Notes: a model not told the origin generated them from the sequence alone. A stretch of DNA of 64,000 bases from Arthrobacter sp. CAU 1506 (GCF_005047635.1 NZ_SUKC01000006.1:1-64000); one strand, 5' to 3'; counted from the stretch's first letter, positions 41,247-52,400 are shown. Program-made: numbers and translations.

Positions 41247-42089
41247 CTAGCCCTTGACGGCGCCTTGGGTCAGGCCGGAGACGATTTGGCGCTGGAACAA
41301 CAGGACCAGCAGCACAATGGGAATGGTGACGATGATGGCCGCCGCAGAGATGGCGCCGACCGGGGATTCGAACTGGGACGCGCCGGTGAAGAAGGCCAGT
41401 GCCGCGGGAACCGGCCGCGCGGCCTCAGTGGAGGTCAGCGAGATGCCGTAGACGAAGTCGTTCCAGGCGATGAAGAACGCAATGATCGCCGTGGTGAAGA
41501 CGCCCGGCGCGGCCAGCGGCACGATGGCCTTGCGGAACGCTTGCCACGTGGTGGCCCCGTCCACCTGCGCGGCCTGCTCCAGTTCCCACGGGATCTGGCG
41601 GAAGAACGCCGCCAGCGTCCAGATGGAGATGGGCAGGGTCAGCGACAGGTAGGGGATGATCAGGCCCGGCCAGGTGTCGTACAGGCCGATGTTGCGCCAG
41701 AGGTTGAACAACGGGGTGACAATCGAGATCACCGGGAAGATGGATACCGCCAGCGCGGTGGTGAGGATGACCTTTTTGCCCGGGAAGTCCAGCCGGGCAA
41801 TCGCATAGGCGCAGAGCGTGGCCAGGACAACGGCGATGAAGGTAGCGATCAGCGCGATGCCGATGGAATTCCGCAAGGAGCTGAGGAACAATTCCTGCGC
41901 CGAGCCGACCAGAATCTGTTCATAGTTTGATCCAGTCCACGTGGTGGGCATGAACTTGCCCGAGGTCAGGTCGCTGGGCAGCTTGAACGAGGTCGCCAGA
42001 ATGGACGCCACCGGAAACAGCGCATAGATCAGCACCAGCACGGAAATGATGGTCCAGGTCACCCGCTCTTTGGTCCGTGATGCTTTCAT
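41247..42089 (-). CDS. Sugar ABC transporter permease 2 (MalG/SugB type)
   Basis: A 280-residue permease with six hydrophobic segments, EAA loop EQAAQVDGATTWQAFRKAIVPLAAPG (about 190), and the MalG-like 'FPVASILATSFK' first periplasmic region. Start ATG 42089 shares its first base with the TGA of permease 1 and has GGAGGGAAG directly upstream. Confidence 0.93.
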   Translation of the reverse strand: MKASRTKERVTWTIISVLVLIYALFPVASILATSFKLPSDLTSGKFMPTTWTGSNYEQILVGSAQELFLSSLRNSIGIALIATFIAVVLATLCAYAIARLDFPGKKVILTTALAVSIFPVISIVTPLFNLWRNIGLYDTWPGLIIPYLSLTLPISIWTLAAFFRQIPWELEQAAQVDGATTWQAFRKAIVPLAAPGVFTTAIIAFFIAWNDFVYGISLTSTEAARPVPAALAFFTGASQFESPVGAISAAAIIVTIPIVLLVLLFQRQIVSGLTQGAVKG

Positions 42090-43066
42090 CACTTCCCTCC
42101 TCTCTGGCTGGCGAGGTCCACTTTGAACAGTTTGATGGCGATGAAACAGATCAGCAGCACACAGACGAACAGCAGCACCGAGACCGCGGAGCCGAGGCCG
42201 ATTTCCAGGCGCCCGATGGATGTCCGGTAGGCCAGCAGTGAGAGCACCTCGGTATTGAACGCACCGTTGGTCATGATGAAGACGTTGTCGAATATTCGGA
42301 ACGCATCGAGCGCCCGGAACAGCACGGCCACCATGATCGCCGCCTTCATGTTCGGCAGGATGACCCGTTGCATCCGCTGCCACCACGTGGCGCCGTCCAC
42401 TTCCGCGGCTTCGGTCAGCTCGTCCGGCACCTGCGCCAGGCCGGCCAGCAGCAGCAGCGAAATGAACGGTGTGGTCTTCCAGATCTCGCTGGCCATGATC
42501 ACGAACAGCGAGGTCCACGTGCCGGCGAACCAGTTCAGGTCCGGACTGATCCCTGGCACCCAGTTGAACCAGGTATTCACGAAGCCGGAATTGATATCGA
42601 ACATGTAGAACCAGGCAAACGCGGAGACCACGGTGATGATGCCGTACGGGACCAGGATGGCGGTGCGCAGCCAGCCGCGCACCGCCTTGAGCGCCTTGTG
42701 CATCACCAGCGCCAGCGCGAAGCCGAGGATGAGTTCCACGACGACGGTCACCACCGTGATCAGCAGCGTCACCCCGAGGTCCCGCCACCAGACCACGTCC
42801 GTGAGGACCACGCCGTAGTTGGCCAACCCGACGAACGCGCGCTCGTCCGGAGCGGTGAGCCGGTAGCTGAACAGCGAGTCGTACATCGCCTGCAGGATCG
42901 GGTAGGCGGTGACGGCCAGCATGACGACGAAGGCCGGGCCCGCCAGCCACCAGCCGAGCCGGCGCTCGGCTTTCGCACGGTCACTGAACTGTTGGACGGC
43001 GCGACGCCGGCCGGCGCGCCCGGTTTCGCCGCTCGGGAGCGTGGGCGTTTCGGTCGTGGTGCTCAC
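42089..43066 (-). CDS. Sugar ABC transporter permease 1 (MalF/SugA type)
   Basis: A 325-residue permease with six hydrophobic segments and an EAA loop TEAAEVDGATWWQRMQRVILPNMKA (about 225). N-terminal ~35 residues are charged and disordered. It overlaps the binding-protein gene by four bases and permease 2 by one base, so all are co-transcribed. Confidence 0.93.
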   Translation of the reverse strand: MSTTTETPTLPSGETGRAGRRRAVQQFSDRAKAERRLGWWLAGPAFVVMLAVTAYPILQAMYDSLFSYRLTAPDERAFVGLANYGVVLTDVVWWRDLGVTLLITVVTVVVELILGFALALVMHKALKAVRGWLRTAILVPYGIITVVSAFAWFYMFDINSGFVNTWFNWVPGISPDLNWFAGTWTSLFVIMASEIWKTTPFISLLLLAGLAQVPDELTEAAEVDGATWWQRMQRVILPNMKAAIMVAVLFRALDAFRIFDNVFIMTNGAFNTEVLSLLAYRTSIGRLEIGLGSAVSVLLFVCVLLICFIAIKLFKVDLASQRGGK

Positions 43067-44379
43067 AGCAGGTTCTCCCCCCGTAGGACGGAAACGATGA
43101 AGTCCGACGTCTCCTGTGGCGTGATGGCGGGATCCACCTGGTCCGGCGGGGCGAAGTTCTGCTGCAGGCTGGTGGAAACCTCGTTATAGAAGACCGTCTG
43201 CGGGCGAGGTGCAGACAGTTCCAAGGACTCGCGGATGGTGTCGGCCATCGGGAAGGATTCCTTGATCCGCGGATCCTTGTAGGCTTCGGTGTTCGAGGGC
43301 GGGTTGCCGTTGGTAATGAAGTACTCGGCCTGGTTCTCCGGCGAGACGATGCACTCGATCGCGGCGTAGGCCAGATCAGGGTGCTTGCTGGCCGCCCCAA
43401 CACCCAGGTTGATGCCGCCGAGCGGCGGCGCAGACTGCTCGCCTTCGTTCATCCGCGGGTAGAGCGTCCAGCCGATGTCCTTGAGCAGCGACGGATCCAG
43501 TGTGCCGTCCTCCACTGCGGCGTTGGTCGCAGGCCAGACGAACGGCCAGTTGACCATAAACGACCCTTTGTCGCCTTGGAACAGGGTCATCGAATTGTTT
43601 TCGTCCTGGGTGGGCAGCCCCGGTCCGCCCAGGCCGTCCTTGCCGATGGTGGAAATGACCTGCGCGGCCTCCGTGCCGGCCTTGCTGGCCAGGCCTAACT
43701 GGATCTGGTCGGCCTTGGCCTCCGGATTCTCCAGAATGTGGCCGCCGGCCGATTCGACCAGGGCATTCAGCCAGACCGTCATGGATTCGCCGCGCTGGCC
43801 CTGCACACCCAGGTACTTGTCTTCCTTGGCGGCGGCGTCGATCAGCTGTTGCCAGGTGACCGGCTTCGACATGTCCAGGCCGGCGGCCTCGGCCACCGAC
43901 TTCCGGTACCAGAGCAGTTGCGTGTTGGCCCAGAACGGAACGGCAACGAGCTTGTCCTTCCACGTGGCCCCGGTGAGGGCCCCCTCCACGACGTTCTGCG
44001 TGGTGCGCTGCGCAACGGTGTCCGGGACGGGAGCCAGGAATCCCGGCTCCGCCAGTTCTGGGATGAACGGTGGGTCCAGGCTCATGATGTCCAGCGACGA
44101 GTCGCCGGCTGCCAGCCGCCGGGCCAACTGCTCCCGCTGTGATGCGGCCTCATTGGGCAGCAGCGAGGTTTCAATCCGGTACTCGCCTCCGGCGGCCTCG
44201 GTACACTTCTCGGCGATCGCTGCCTGGCCGCCGGCGTCGGGGTTGATGTACCAGGTCAGGGTGGGAGGCCCCTCTTCGGTGCTGCAGCCCGCCAGCAGGG
44301 TGGCTCCGAGCGCCAGCACCACCGCTCCGGCTCGAGCTGTGCCGCGCCGGTAGCGCGGCCGGTTTCCGTCTCTGGGCAT
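43063..44379 (-). CDS. Sugar ABC transporter substrate-binding lipoprotein (LpqY-like)
   Basis: A 438-residue binding protein with a basic N-terminus, hydrophobic helix and lipobox LLAGC (Cys32). The mature protein starts TEEGPPTLTWYINPD and has the type I sugar-binding pattern (LDIMSLDPPFIPELAEPGFL, NWPFVWPATNAAV). It most resembles LpqY trehalose-binding proteins, but no glycosidase or LacI regulator lies nearby to test this. GGGGAGG seven bases before ATG 44379. Confidence 0.9.
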   Translation of the reverse strand: MPRDGNRPRYRRGTARAGAVVLALGATLLAGCSTEEGPPTLTWYINPDAGGQAAIAEKCTEAAGGEYRIETSLLPNEAASQREQLARRLAAGDSSLDIMSLDPPFIPELAEPGFLAPVPDTVAQRTTQNVVEGALTGATWKDKLVAVPFWANTQLLWYRKSVAEAAGLDMSKPVTWQQLIDAAAKEDKYLGVQGQRGESMTVWLNALVESAGGHILENPEAKADQIQLGLASKAGTEAAQVISTIGKDGLGGPGLPTQDENNSMTLFQGDKGSFMVNWPFVWPATNAAVEDGTLDPSLLKDIGWTLYPRMNEGEQSAPPLGGINLGVGAASKHPDLAYAAIECIVSPENQAEYFITNGNPPSNTEAYKDPRIKESFPMADTIRESLELSAPRPQTVFYNEVSTSLQQNFAPPDQVDPAITPQETSDFIVSVLRGENLL

Positions 44380-44601
44380 CGGCTGGCCTCCCCGTTCTGG
44401 TAGACACTCCGGCTGCGCGGCATCTGTCGCTGGTATGTGCCACGCTGCCTCGTAGAAGTAGAGCGTATTCTCCTGCAGGCAATTGCGCCATGGTTCGCGC
44501 GGGCCCAGGAGCCCGCGATCCGGGGGAATACCGGGAGCAGGACGGGACGTTGTGCCGCATACCGTCCGGCAACTGTCGGCGCAGTGTGAGGAAAGGCGAG
44601 C

Positions 44602-45429
44602 ATGCTCAATTCACGGGAAAATCCAAGTGAAGATGCCCGGAAGCGGGACAGTTGGTTGCGCTTCCGGGATAACCGGAACCGGGCGTTGGCCGTCGAGCAC
44701 GGCTGGCTCACGCTGACCTCGTTGCAGTGGCTGCCTGCCGAGCCGGCGCCACTGGAACATCTCACCGGCCTGTGGAGCGCCAACGGTCCGGCATCCGTCG
44801 GCGGACATGCCACCCTGACAGCGACCGCCGACGACGACTTGTACTTCATGGAGACCGGCGAGCCGGCGGTCGGCACGTTTACCGCCACCTTGGGCAATGA
44901 GGAATCGCTGTTCTGGGTGCGCCGCGGCAGCATCGCCGTCGAACTCGCCGCCCGCGGCGACCGCTATGCCGTCCGGACCCGGGACAATGACTCGCCGGTG
45001 CACGCGGACTTCGAGGCCGTGCCCGTATTCGACTACAACCCCGATCTGGTGGTGGCCGGCATGTTCGAGGAATACGACCAGCCGCAGATCCTGCCGATCG
45101 GCACATCGAACCCGGACGTCCCCGGCGCGATCACCGCGGTGGGCACGGTCAGCTTCGAGTTGGACGGCACCGTGCACCGGCTGGTAGCCGAGCCCGAGAA
45201 GCTCGGTGCGCTGTCGCTGAACTTCCATGACGCCACCAACGGCGACACCACCGCAGGCTGGCGGTCAGTCGCCACGCGCCGGCCTGGACCGGACGGATCC
45301 GTGCTGATCGATTTCAACCGCGCCACGAACTTTCCCAGCGCCTTCACCGACTTCGGCACCTGCCCGATGCCGGTGGACGGCAACGTCATCGCGGCCCCGG
45401 TGGAAGCCGGTGAACGCCGGGCGCGCTGA
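44602..45429 (+). CDS. DUF1684-domain protein
   Basis: 275 residues, soluble. The C-terminal signature DFNRATNFPSAFTDFGTCPMPVDGN...VEAGE is the hallmark of DUF1684, with LTLTSLQWLP near the start, also typical. Structures and function of the family are not established. The 222-base upstream gap is divergent to the sugar binding-protein gene. GAGGAAAGG before the ATG. Confidence 0.88.
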   Translation: MLNSRENPSEDARKRDSWLRFRDNRNRALAVEHGWLTLTSLQWLPAEPAPLEHLTGLWSANGPASVGGHATLTATADDDLYFMETGEPAVGTFTATLGNEESLFWVRRGSIAVELAARGDRYAVRTRDNDSPVHADFEAVPVFDYNPDLVVAGMFEEYDQPQILPIGTSNPDVPGAITAVGTVSFELDGTVHRLVAEPEKLGALSLNFHDATNGDTTAGWRSVATRRPGPDGSVLIDFNRATNFPSAFTDFGTCPMPVDGNVIAAPVEAGERRAR

Positions 45430-45482
45430 ACCCGGCGGCGGAAACGGTGGCGCCGGAAGCCGGTCTGGGGGAGGATCGTCGG

Positions 45483-46100
45483 ATGGGACCAACGGCGGAC
45501 GATTTCCGCATCATTACCGACGACCTGGCCGGCCGCTTCGCTGAACTGCCGGACGATGCCTGGGACACCCCGGCGCTCGAACTGGCGTGGAATTGCCGCG
45601 AGACGGCCGCCCACGTGATGGACGACTTCGCGTTCTACGCAATGCAGCTGTCCGGCCGGCGTCCGCCGCAGGACGACTACGTGGTGTTGCTGGATCCGCC
45701 GCCGTGGCGGCCAGGCGGGCCGGACATCTTGATGTGGCCCGACCCCGCTGCTGGGACGGCCGGGATCGTCAGCTGCTTCGACGCTTCGGCCGGCCTGCTG
45801 TACGCCGTCACCGCCACTGCACCGGCAGGTCACAGGGGCTACCATCCGGCGGGAAATTCCGACGCGTCCGGCTTTGCCGCGATGGGCGTGGCCGAAGCGG
45901 TGCTGCACGGCTTCGATATCCTCGCAGCGCAGGACATCGACTACCGCCCGGATGACGGGGTGATCGGCAGGGTGCTGGACCGGATTTTTCCGACGGCGGA
46001 GCGGACGGACGACGCATGGCAAGACCTCTTGAGGGCCAGCGGCAGAACGCCCGAAACCCGTGGAGCGACGTGGCGTTGGGACTCATCGGTCCGCGAATGA
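45483..46100 (+). CDS. Mycothiol-dependent maleylpyruvate isomerase N-terminal (DinB-fold) protein
   Basis: A 205-residue helical-bundle protein. WNCRETAAHVMDDFAFYAMQLSG (about 37) with the metal-site His is followed by a second His in VLHGFDI (about 128); this is the MDMPI/DinB-like arrangement. Members are mycothiol-dependent transferases in actinobacteria, with many still uncharacterised. GGGGGAGG lies eight bases before ATG 45483; a start 12 codons earlier is open but less likely. Confidence 0.8.
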   Translation: MGPTADDFRIITDDLAGRFAELPDDAWDTPALELAWNCRETAAHVMDDFAFYAMQLSGRRPPQDDYVVLLDPPPWRPGGPDILMWPDPAAGTAGIVSCFDASAGLLYAVTATAPAGHRGYHPAGNSDASGFAAMGVAEAVLHGFDILAAQDIDYRPDDGVIGRVLDRIFPTAERTDDAWQDLLRASGRTPETRGATWRWDSSVRE

Positions 46101-46185
46101 GGTCGACGTGCGCCGGCAGGAGCCTGGCTTGGCCGTAGGCTGGTAGCAGGCCTGCAAAGACGCAGGGGAACCGACGGAAGCTGCC

Positions 46186-47061
46186 ATGACCGTAGACAAG
46201 AACACCCGCCGGCTCGAAGACCGTATCGAGACCGATTTCTCGGACAAGATGAGCTATGGCTCCTACTTGTCCCTGGACCAGCTGCTCGCTGCCCAGCACC
46301 CGGTCAGCCGGCCGGAGCACCACGACGAGCTGCTGTTCATCATCCAGCACCAGACCTCCGAGCTGTGGCTGAAACTGGTGCTGCACGAGCTGCGCACGGT
46401 GCGGCAGAAACTGCGCGACGACGACCTGCGCTTCGCGATGAAGGGCATCGCCAGGATCAAGCACATCCAGCGCTCGCTGACCGAGCAATGGTCGGTGCTG
46501 GCAACGCTGACGCCCTCCGAGTACGCGGAGTTCCGCGGGGCGTTGGGATCGTCGTCGGGCTTCCAGTCCTATCAATACCGCGCGGTGGAGTTCCTGCTGG
46601 GCAACAAGAACAAGGACATGCTGGACGTCTTCGCGGATGATCCGGCGGCGCAGGCCTTGCTCGCGGAACTGCTGGACCAGAGCAGCGTCTACGACGAGTT
46701 CTTGGCTTACCTGCACCGGCACGGCTATCGGATCCCGGCGGAATTGCTGGACCGGGATGTGACCGAGGCGCACGTCTTCAACCCGGAACTGGTAGCAACC
46801 TTCACCGCCGTCTACGAGAACGCCGGGCAGAACTGGGACGTCTATGAGGCCTGCGAGGAACTGGTGGATCTGGAAGACAACTTCCAGCTCTGGCGCTTCC
46901 GGCACCTGAAGACGGTGGAGCGGACCATCGGCATGAAGCGCGGCACCGGCGGATCCTCCGGCGTCGGCTTCCTCCGCCGGGCACTGGAGCTCACGTTTTT
47001 CCCGGAGCTGTATGCGGTGCGTACGGAGATCGGCAAGGCTGGACCGGTCGAACAGCGCTAG
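46186..47061 (+). CDS. kynA: Tryptophan 2,3-dioxygenase
   Basis: A 291-residue haem enzyme that opens the indole ring of tryptophan to N-formylkynurenine. [19 protein letters not shown] (46-64) and [26 protein letters not shown] (about 238-263), carrying the haem-ligand His, are diagnostic. Kynurenine formamidase and kynureninase are not adjacent, so later steps must be encoded elsewhere. GGAAG before the ATG; a TAGGCT at 46136-46141 is a candidate -10. A GCGGCC/GGCCGC hairpin (47105-47120) follows. Confidence 0.97.
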   Translation: MTVDKNTRRLEDRIETDFSDKMSYGSYLSLDQLLAAQHPVSRPEHHDELLFIIQHQTSELWLKLVLHELRTVRQKLRDDDLRFAMKGIARIKHIQRSLTEQWSVLATLTPSEYAEFRGALGSSSGFQSYQYRAVEFLLGNKNKDMLDVFADDPAAQALLAELLDQSSVYDEFLAYLHRHGYRIPAELLDRDVTEAHVFNPELVATFTAVYENAGQNWDVYEACEELVDLEDNFQLWRFRHLKTVERTIGMKRGTGGSSGVGFLRRALELTFFPELYAVRTEIGKAGPVEQR

Positions 47062-47257
47062 CGGAGAGGGCTGCCGGCGGAGGCCGTTCGTTCCCCCGCC
47101 GACAGCGGCCTTGTGGCCGCCAACGGACGTTGTGCGGCCGACTGATTCCATGGTCGCACCCCAGCGTGGATCGGGACAGGGGCCCAGCGCGGATCCTTCA
47201 CGACGGCGGCGCGTCATGCGGGCAGGGGAGGCCGCCGGTCCCGTGTATTTTTAGAGT

Positions 47258-47839
47258 GTGCTGATCTCCGACCGTGATATTCGTGCCGAATTGGACTCCG
47301 AACGCATCATTCTTGATCCGTTCCAGCCGGACATGATCCAGCCCTCGAGCGTGGACGTGCGGCTTGACCGGTTCTTCCGGCTGTTCGACAACCACAAGTA
47401 CGCACACATCGACCCGCAACTGGAGCAGCCCGAGCTCACCCGCCTGGTGGAGGTGGACCCGGAGGAGCCGCTCATCCTGCATCCGGGCGAGTTCGTGCTC
47501 GGCTCCACCTACGAGACGGTGACGCTGCCCGACGACATTGCCGCCCGGCTGGAGGGCAAGTCTTCGCTGGGACGGCTGGGCCTGCTGACGCACTCGACGG
47601 CGGGATTCATTGATCCCGGTTTCTCCGGGCACGTGACGCTGGAACTCTCCAACATGGCAACACTGCCGATCAAGCTGTGGCCGGGTTCCAAGATCGGCCA
47701 GTTGTGCTTCTTCCGGCTGTCGTCGCCGGCTGAGCATCCCTACGGTTCCGGCGAATACGGCAACCGCTATCAGGGCCAGCGCGGCCCCACCGCGTCCCGC
47801 AGCTTCCAGAATTTCCACCGCACGGTCATCGACCGCTGA
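47258..47839 (+). CDS. dcd: dCTP deaminase
   Basis: 193 residues, full length. [10 protein letters not shown] (100-109) and [21 protein letters not shown] (112-132) contain the active-site residues, including the deaminating Glu of LEL. Mycobacterial homologues of this form are bifunctional, converting dCTP directly to dUMP; that is likely here. GTG 47258 is chosen because TATTTT (47246-47251) is exactly six bases upstream. Convergent with the next gene with six bases between. Confidence 0.96.
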   Translation: MLISDRDIRAELDSERIILDPFQPDMIQPSSVDVRLDRFFRLFDNHKYAHIDPQLEQPELTRLVEVDPEEPLILHPGEFVLGSTYETVTLPDDIAARLEGKSSLGRLGLLTHSTAGFIDPGFSGHVTLELSNMATLPIKLWPGSKIGQLCFFRLSSPAEHPYGSGEYGNRYQGQRGPTASRSFQNFHRTVIDR

Positions 47840-47845
47840 TCCCGC

Positions 47846-49222
47846 TCAGGCCGCAGGCGTGGCGGCGGGCTGGATCTGTGCCGGCGTTTTGACCGGCAGC
47901 AGCATTAGCAGGCCGGCCAGCAGCACCACCAGGATGCCCAGGATGCCGTAGCGCTGTTCGCCGAAGACGGTGATGAAGAGTGCGAACAGCGAAGGCGCCA
48001 GGAAGCTGACCGCCCGGCCGGTGGTGGCGTAGAGGCCGAAAAATTCGCCTTCCTCACCCCGGGGTGCGAGCCGGGCCAGATAGGCGCGCGACGACGACTG
48101 TGCCGGGCCGACGAACAGGCACAGCAGCAGCCCGAACACCCAGAAGGTGGTGTCGCCGGTCCAGGCGCTGCCGAAGAACACATGGTCGCCGGCGCCCAAG
48201 ACGAAGATCGCGGCGGCCGCGACGATCAGTCCGGACAAGGCCCAGACGATGACGTTCTTCGGGCCGACCCGGTCGTCCAGCACCCCGCCGCAGACCGCAC
48301 CGAGCGCCGCAACAACGTTGCCGGCAATGGCGAAGACGATGACCTGGCTGAGTGAAAAGCCGAAGGTGCCGGCGGCAATCACCCCGCCGAAGGTAAACAC
48401 TGCGGCGAGCCCGTCGCGGAAAATTGCACTGGCGATGAGGAAGAAAATCGTGTGCGGGCTGGAGCGGAAGATTGCCTTGATGCGGCGGAAGAGCAGCCCG
48501 TAGGACGCGAAGAAACCCAGCGATGCGGCCGCCGGCTGCCGGGGGATCTCCGGAACGGCAAACAGCACCGGCAGCGCGAAGGCCATAAACCAGACCGCGC
48601 AGAACACCGCCACCAGGCGGATGTTCAGCCCGTTGTCCGCAGTCGCGCCGAACCACCCGGTCTCCGGCAGGACAAACCCGACCAGCACCAGGGCCAGCGC
48701 CACGACCCCGCCAACATAGCCCATGGCCCAGCCGAATCCGCTGACTTTGCCGATCGTCGACGGGGTGGAAATTTGCGTGAGCATCGCGTAGTAATTCACA
48801 TTCGCGAACTCGAAAAACACGTTGGCCAGCGCGATCAGCGCTACACCCAGGAACAGGAAACCCGGCGAGGGGAAGACGAAGAAGCAGAGGCCGGTCAGCA
48901 CAGCCACAGCCACACTGTTGATGCCAAGCCAGAGTCTGCGGCGGCCACCGGTGTCCGAACGCTGACCGGTCACCGGCGCCAGCAGGGCAATGGCCAGCCC
49001 GGCAATGGCCAGTCCGTAGCCGAGGATTTCCGAAGCGAACGCCTCGCCGCCGAAGACGTCACTGGTCAGATAGACAGTGAAGACGAACGTCGTCATCACG
49101 GCATTGAAAGCCGCCGACCCCCAGTCCCAGGATGCCCAGGCGAGGACCTGCTTTTTGTTCAAGCGCTCTACCGCCGCACCGCCCGCTTCTTGGGTTGCCG
49201 GAATGCCCGCCGAGTCAGTCAT
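47846..49222 (-). CDS. MFS transporter, UMF1 (Atg22-like) family
   Basis: A 458-residue membrane protein with about twelve hydrophobic segments. The N-terminal WASWDWGSAAFNAVMTTFVFTVYL is the UMF1 hallmark. ANVFFEFANVNYYAMLTQIST (about 137) and GEEGEFFGLYATTGRAVSFLAPSLF-type segment near the end agree. Atg22 exports vacuolar amino acids in yeast; bacterial substrates are unknown. ATG 49222 has TAGCAT exactly six bases upstream (minus strand 49234-49229). Confidence 0.88.
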   Translation of the reverse strand: MTDSAGIPATQEAGGAAVERLNKKQVLAWASWDWGSAAFNAVMTTFVFTVYLTSDVFGGEAFASEILGYGLAIAGLAIALLAPVTGQRSDTGGRRRLWLGINSVAVAVLTGLCFFVFPSPGFLFLGVALIALANVFFEFANVNYYAMLTQISTPSTIGKVSGFGWAMGYVGGVVALALVLVGFVLPETGWFGATADNGLNIRLVAVFCAVWFMAFALPVLFAVPEIPRQPAAASLGFFASYGLLFRRIKAIFRSSPHTIFFLIASAIFRDGLAAVFTFGGVIAAGTFGFSLSQVIVFAIAGNVVAALGAVCGGVLDDRVGPKNVIVWALSGLIVAAAAIFVLGAGDHVFFGSAWTGDTTFWVFGLLLCLFVGPAQSSSRAYLARLAPRGEEGEFFGLYATTGRAVSFLAPSLFALFITVFGEQRYGILGILVVLLAGLLMLLPVKTPAQIQPAATPAA

Positions 49223-49374
49223 ACCGCGATGCTATCCGTTTCGCCTGCTGCGAACTTCGAGCAGCGCCGCACGCCCCGTGAATCTTTGCCGAACAGTGGG
49301 TCCGAGGGCGTGGCGGGCCAGATCCGGCGCCCCGGGCGCCGCACCCGCGGGCACGGAAGCGTTTATGCCATGGG

Positions 49375-49403
49375 TAGAATGAAGCATGCCCTTGTCCGCC
49401 TGA
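49375..49403 (+). promoter_or_regulatory. Mrp operon promoter and five-codon upstream frame
   Basis: TAGAAT (49375-49380) is followed after five bases by ATG CCC TTG TCC GCC TGA (49386-49403). This short frame could be a leaderless mini-ORF translated 38 bases before mrpA. GGAAG at 49421 is the likely SD of mrpA. Confidence 0.5.
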
Positions 49404-49440
49404 TCCTTGCAATACCTGAAGGAAGTTCCGGAGTATCCTC

Positions 49441-52400
49441 GTGCTGATTGTGCTCACCCTGCTTTTTGCGGTGGCCTTTGTAGCGCCTTTGATTTTCCGG
49501 AAACTGGGTCGGTCAACCTTCTACATTCTGGCTGCGGTCCCGGCGGCCGGTTTCGTCTGGCTGATTGCCACGTTCGGCAACTACACCAACGCGAACCAGA
49601 AAGCTCTGGACGGCGCTCCCAATGCCCCGCCGTCGGTAGTCATCGACTGGGTGCCGGGCCTGCAACTGCAGCTGGCATTCCGGATGGACACGCTGGCCGC
49701 CGTGCTCTGCATCTTGATTCTCGGTGTCGGGGCACTGGTGCTGTTCTATTGCGCCCGGTATTTCAAGGCCGACGATCCCGACATCGGTCCCTTCGGTGCA
49801 CAGCTGCTGGCCTTCAGCGGCGCCATGTTCGGTCTGGTCACCGCCGACGACCTGATCCTGATGTACATCTTCTGGGAGCTGACCAGTGTCCTCTCCTACC
49901 TGCTGATCGGCTACGCCCGGCACCGGCTGTCGGCGCGTAGGTCGGCGTTGCAGGCCTTGATGGTCACCACCTTCGGCGGCCTGGCCATGCTGGTGGGCAT
50001 CCTGATGATCGGCCAGACCGCCGGCACCTACCGGATCTCCGAGATCCTCGCCAACGCCAGCTCGATCCTGGCCTACGGGCAGATCATTGACATTGCCATC
50101 CTGCTCATCCTGGTCGGGGCCATCAGCAAGTCGGCCCTGGTGCCGTTCCACTTCTGGCTCCCGGCCGCGATGGCCGCTCCGACGCCGGTCAGCGCGTACC
50201 TGCATGCAGCGGCCATGGTGAAGGCCGGCATCTACCTCATCGCCCTACTATCGCCCGGATTCTCCAGCACCGAGTACTGGCATCCCGTGGTGCTGGGACT
50301 CGGGCTGCTGACCATGCTGGTGGGCGGCTGGCAGGCCCTGCGCCAGCACGACCTGAAGCTGATCCTGGCCTACGGCACGGTTAGCCAGCTGGGTTTCCTG
50401 ACCCTCGTGGTGGGACTTGGTTCGCAGGAAGCTGCCTTGGCCGGCCTGGGCCTGCTCTTGGCGCACGGCTTCTTCAAGGCGACGCTGTTCCTGGTGGTGG
50501 GCATCATCGACCACCAGGCCGGCACCCGCGACATCCGCGAACTGTCCCACCTGTACCGCAAGGCACCGAAGCTCTTCGCGGTCGCGTTGGTGGGCGCCGC
50601 CTCGATGGCCGGCCTGCCCCCGTTGCTGGGATTCGTTGCCAAGGAGTCGGTCTACGAAGCCTTCATCCACCGCGAGGAGGCCTCCGGCTGGGTGGGCGGT
50701 CTGCTGCTGGCCGGCATCGTGATTGGCTCCATCCTGACCTTCGCCTACAGCGCCCGTTTCATCTGGGGCGGATTCGCGGCCAAGCCCGGGCTCGCGGCCA
50801 TTGACTTCAAACCTGTCCCGTGGGCCTTCCTGGCGGCGCCGGCCATCCTGGCCGTGGCCACCTTGTTGTTCGGGCTATGGCCGGTTCCGGTGGAAGAAGC
50901 CGTGGAGCCGTATGCCGAACTCTTCCCGCTGGACACGGTAGCCACGCATCTGGCGCTCTGGCATGGATTGACCCCGGCGCTGGGGCTGACCGGAATCACC
51001 CTGGCCGCCGGCGTGGCCCTGTTCCTGCTGCGGACCCCGGTTGCCGCCTTCCAAGCGAAAATCCACTTCATTCCCGACGCCGACCGGATCTACCGCGGCA
51101 TCATCGGTGTCCTGGACGAGGTGGCCATCTGGGTCACCGGCCGGACCCAGCGCGGTTCGTTGGTCTTCTACCTGTGCGTGATCCTGGTGGTGGCCATCGT
51201 GACGCCGCTGACCGCCGTCGTGCTGATGGATGCCCCGCTGCCGGAAAGCCTGGTGTGGTTCGACACTCCGGCGCAGGCCATTGCGGGACTGATCGTGGCG
51301 GCCGGAGCGCTCGGCGCCATCCGCGCGAACAAGCGCTTCATGGCGGTGCTGATGGTCTCGGTGACCGGCTACGGACTGGCCTTTATCTTTGCCATCCAGG
51401 GCGCTCCGGACCTGGCCCTGACCCAGCTGCTGGTGGAAACCATTTCCCTGGTGGCCATCGTGCTGGCGCTGCGATCGCTGCCGGCGCGGCTATGGCTGCG
51501 CACACCCGGCCGGTTCAAACTGCTCCGCGCCATCATTGGTGCGGGCTTTGGCCTGACCATGATCGTTATCGCAATGACGGCGATGGCGGCACGCACGGCA
51601 GATCCGATATCACTTGCCCTGCCGAAGCTGGCTTACGAGGACGGCGGCGGCCGGAACATCGTCAACGTCATCCTGGTGGACATCCGGGCGTGGGACACCT
51701 TCGGGGAAATCTCCGTCCTCGCCCTTGCCGCCACCGGAGTGGCCAGCCTGATCTTTATCCGCGGCCGCGGGGACAAACGCCCGCAATCCGTTGACGCTGT
51801 TGCCAGCGGCTCGGTGGGCCGCGGCTACGAAATGGTGGCGCACTCAGACCGAGAGGCTGCGGCCCTGGCGACCGCCCGCAAGTTCGCCGTAGTGCCGCGC
51901 GACGCCTGGCTGGTGGCCGGCCGGACACTGGCACCGGAACGCCGATCCATCATCTTCGAAGTAATCACCCGACTGCTCTTCCACTCGGTCATGATCTTCT
52001 CCGTCTACTTGCTGCTGGCCGGCCACAACCTGCCCGGCGGCGGTTTTGCCGGCGGGCTGCTGGCCGGCATAGCACTGACCATCCGCTACCTGGCCGGTGG
52101 ACGGGTGGAGTTGGCGGAAGCGACGCCGATCAGCGCCGGCCTGCTGCTGGGCTTGGGGCTCGCCGCCGCGTCCCTGACCGCTGTCGTCCCGCTCTTCCTG
52201 GGCGGACAGGTCTTCCAAAGCGCCATCATCGAGTTCAGCCTGCCGGTCTTCGGTGACCACAAGTTCGTCACTTCGACGATTTTTGACATCGGTGTCTACC
52301 TGGTGGTGGTCGGACTGGTGCTGGACGTGCTGCGCAGCTTCGGCTCGGAAATCGACGAACGCTCCGAGGAGCGCACTTCCCGCGGCCGCAAGACCTCGGA

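Noticed and set aside
42090-42950. Upstream extension of sugar permease 2 within permease 1
   Set aside because: Arg/Gly-rich shadow sequence; ATG 42089 with GGAGGG SD matches the permease family start.
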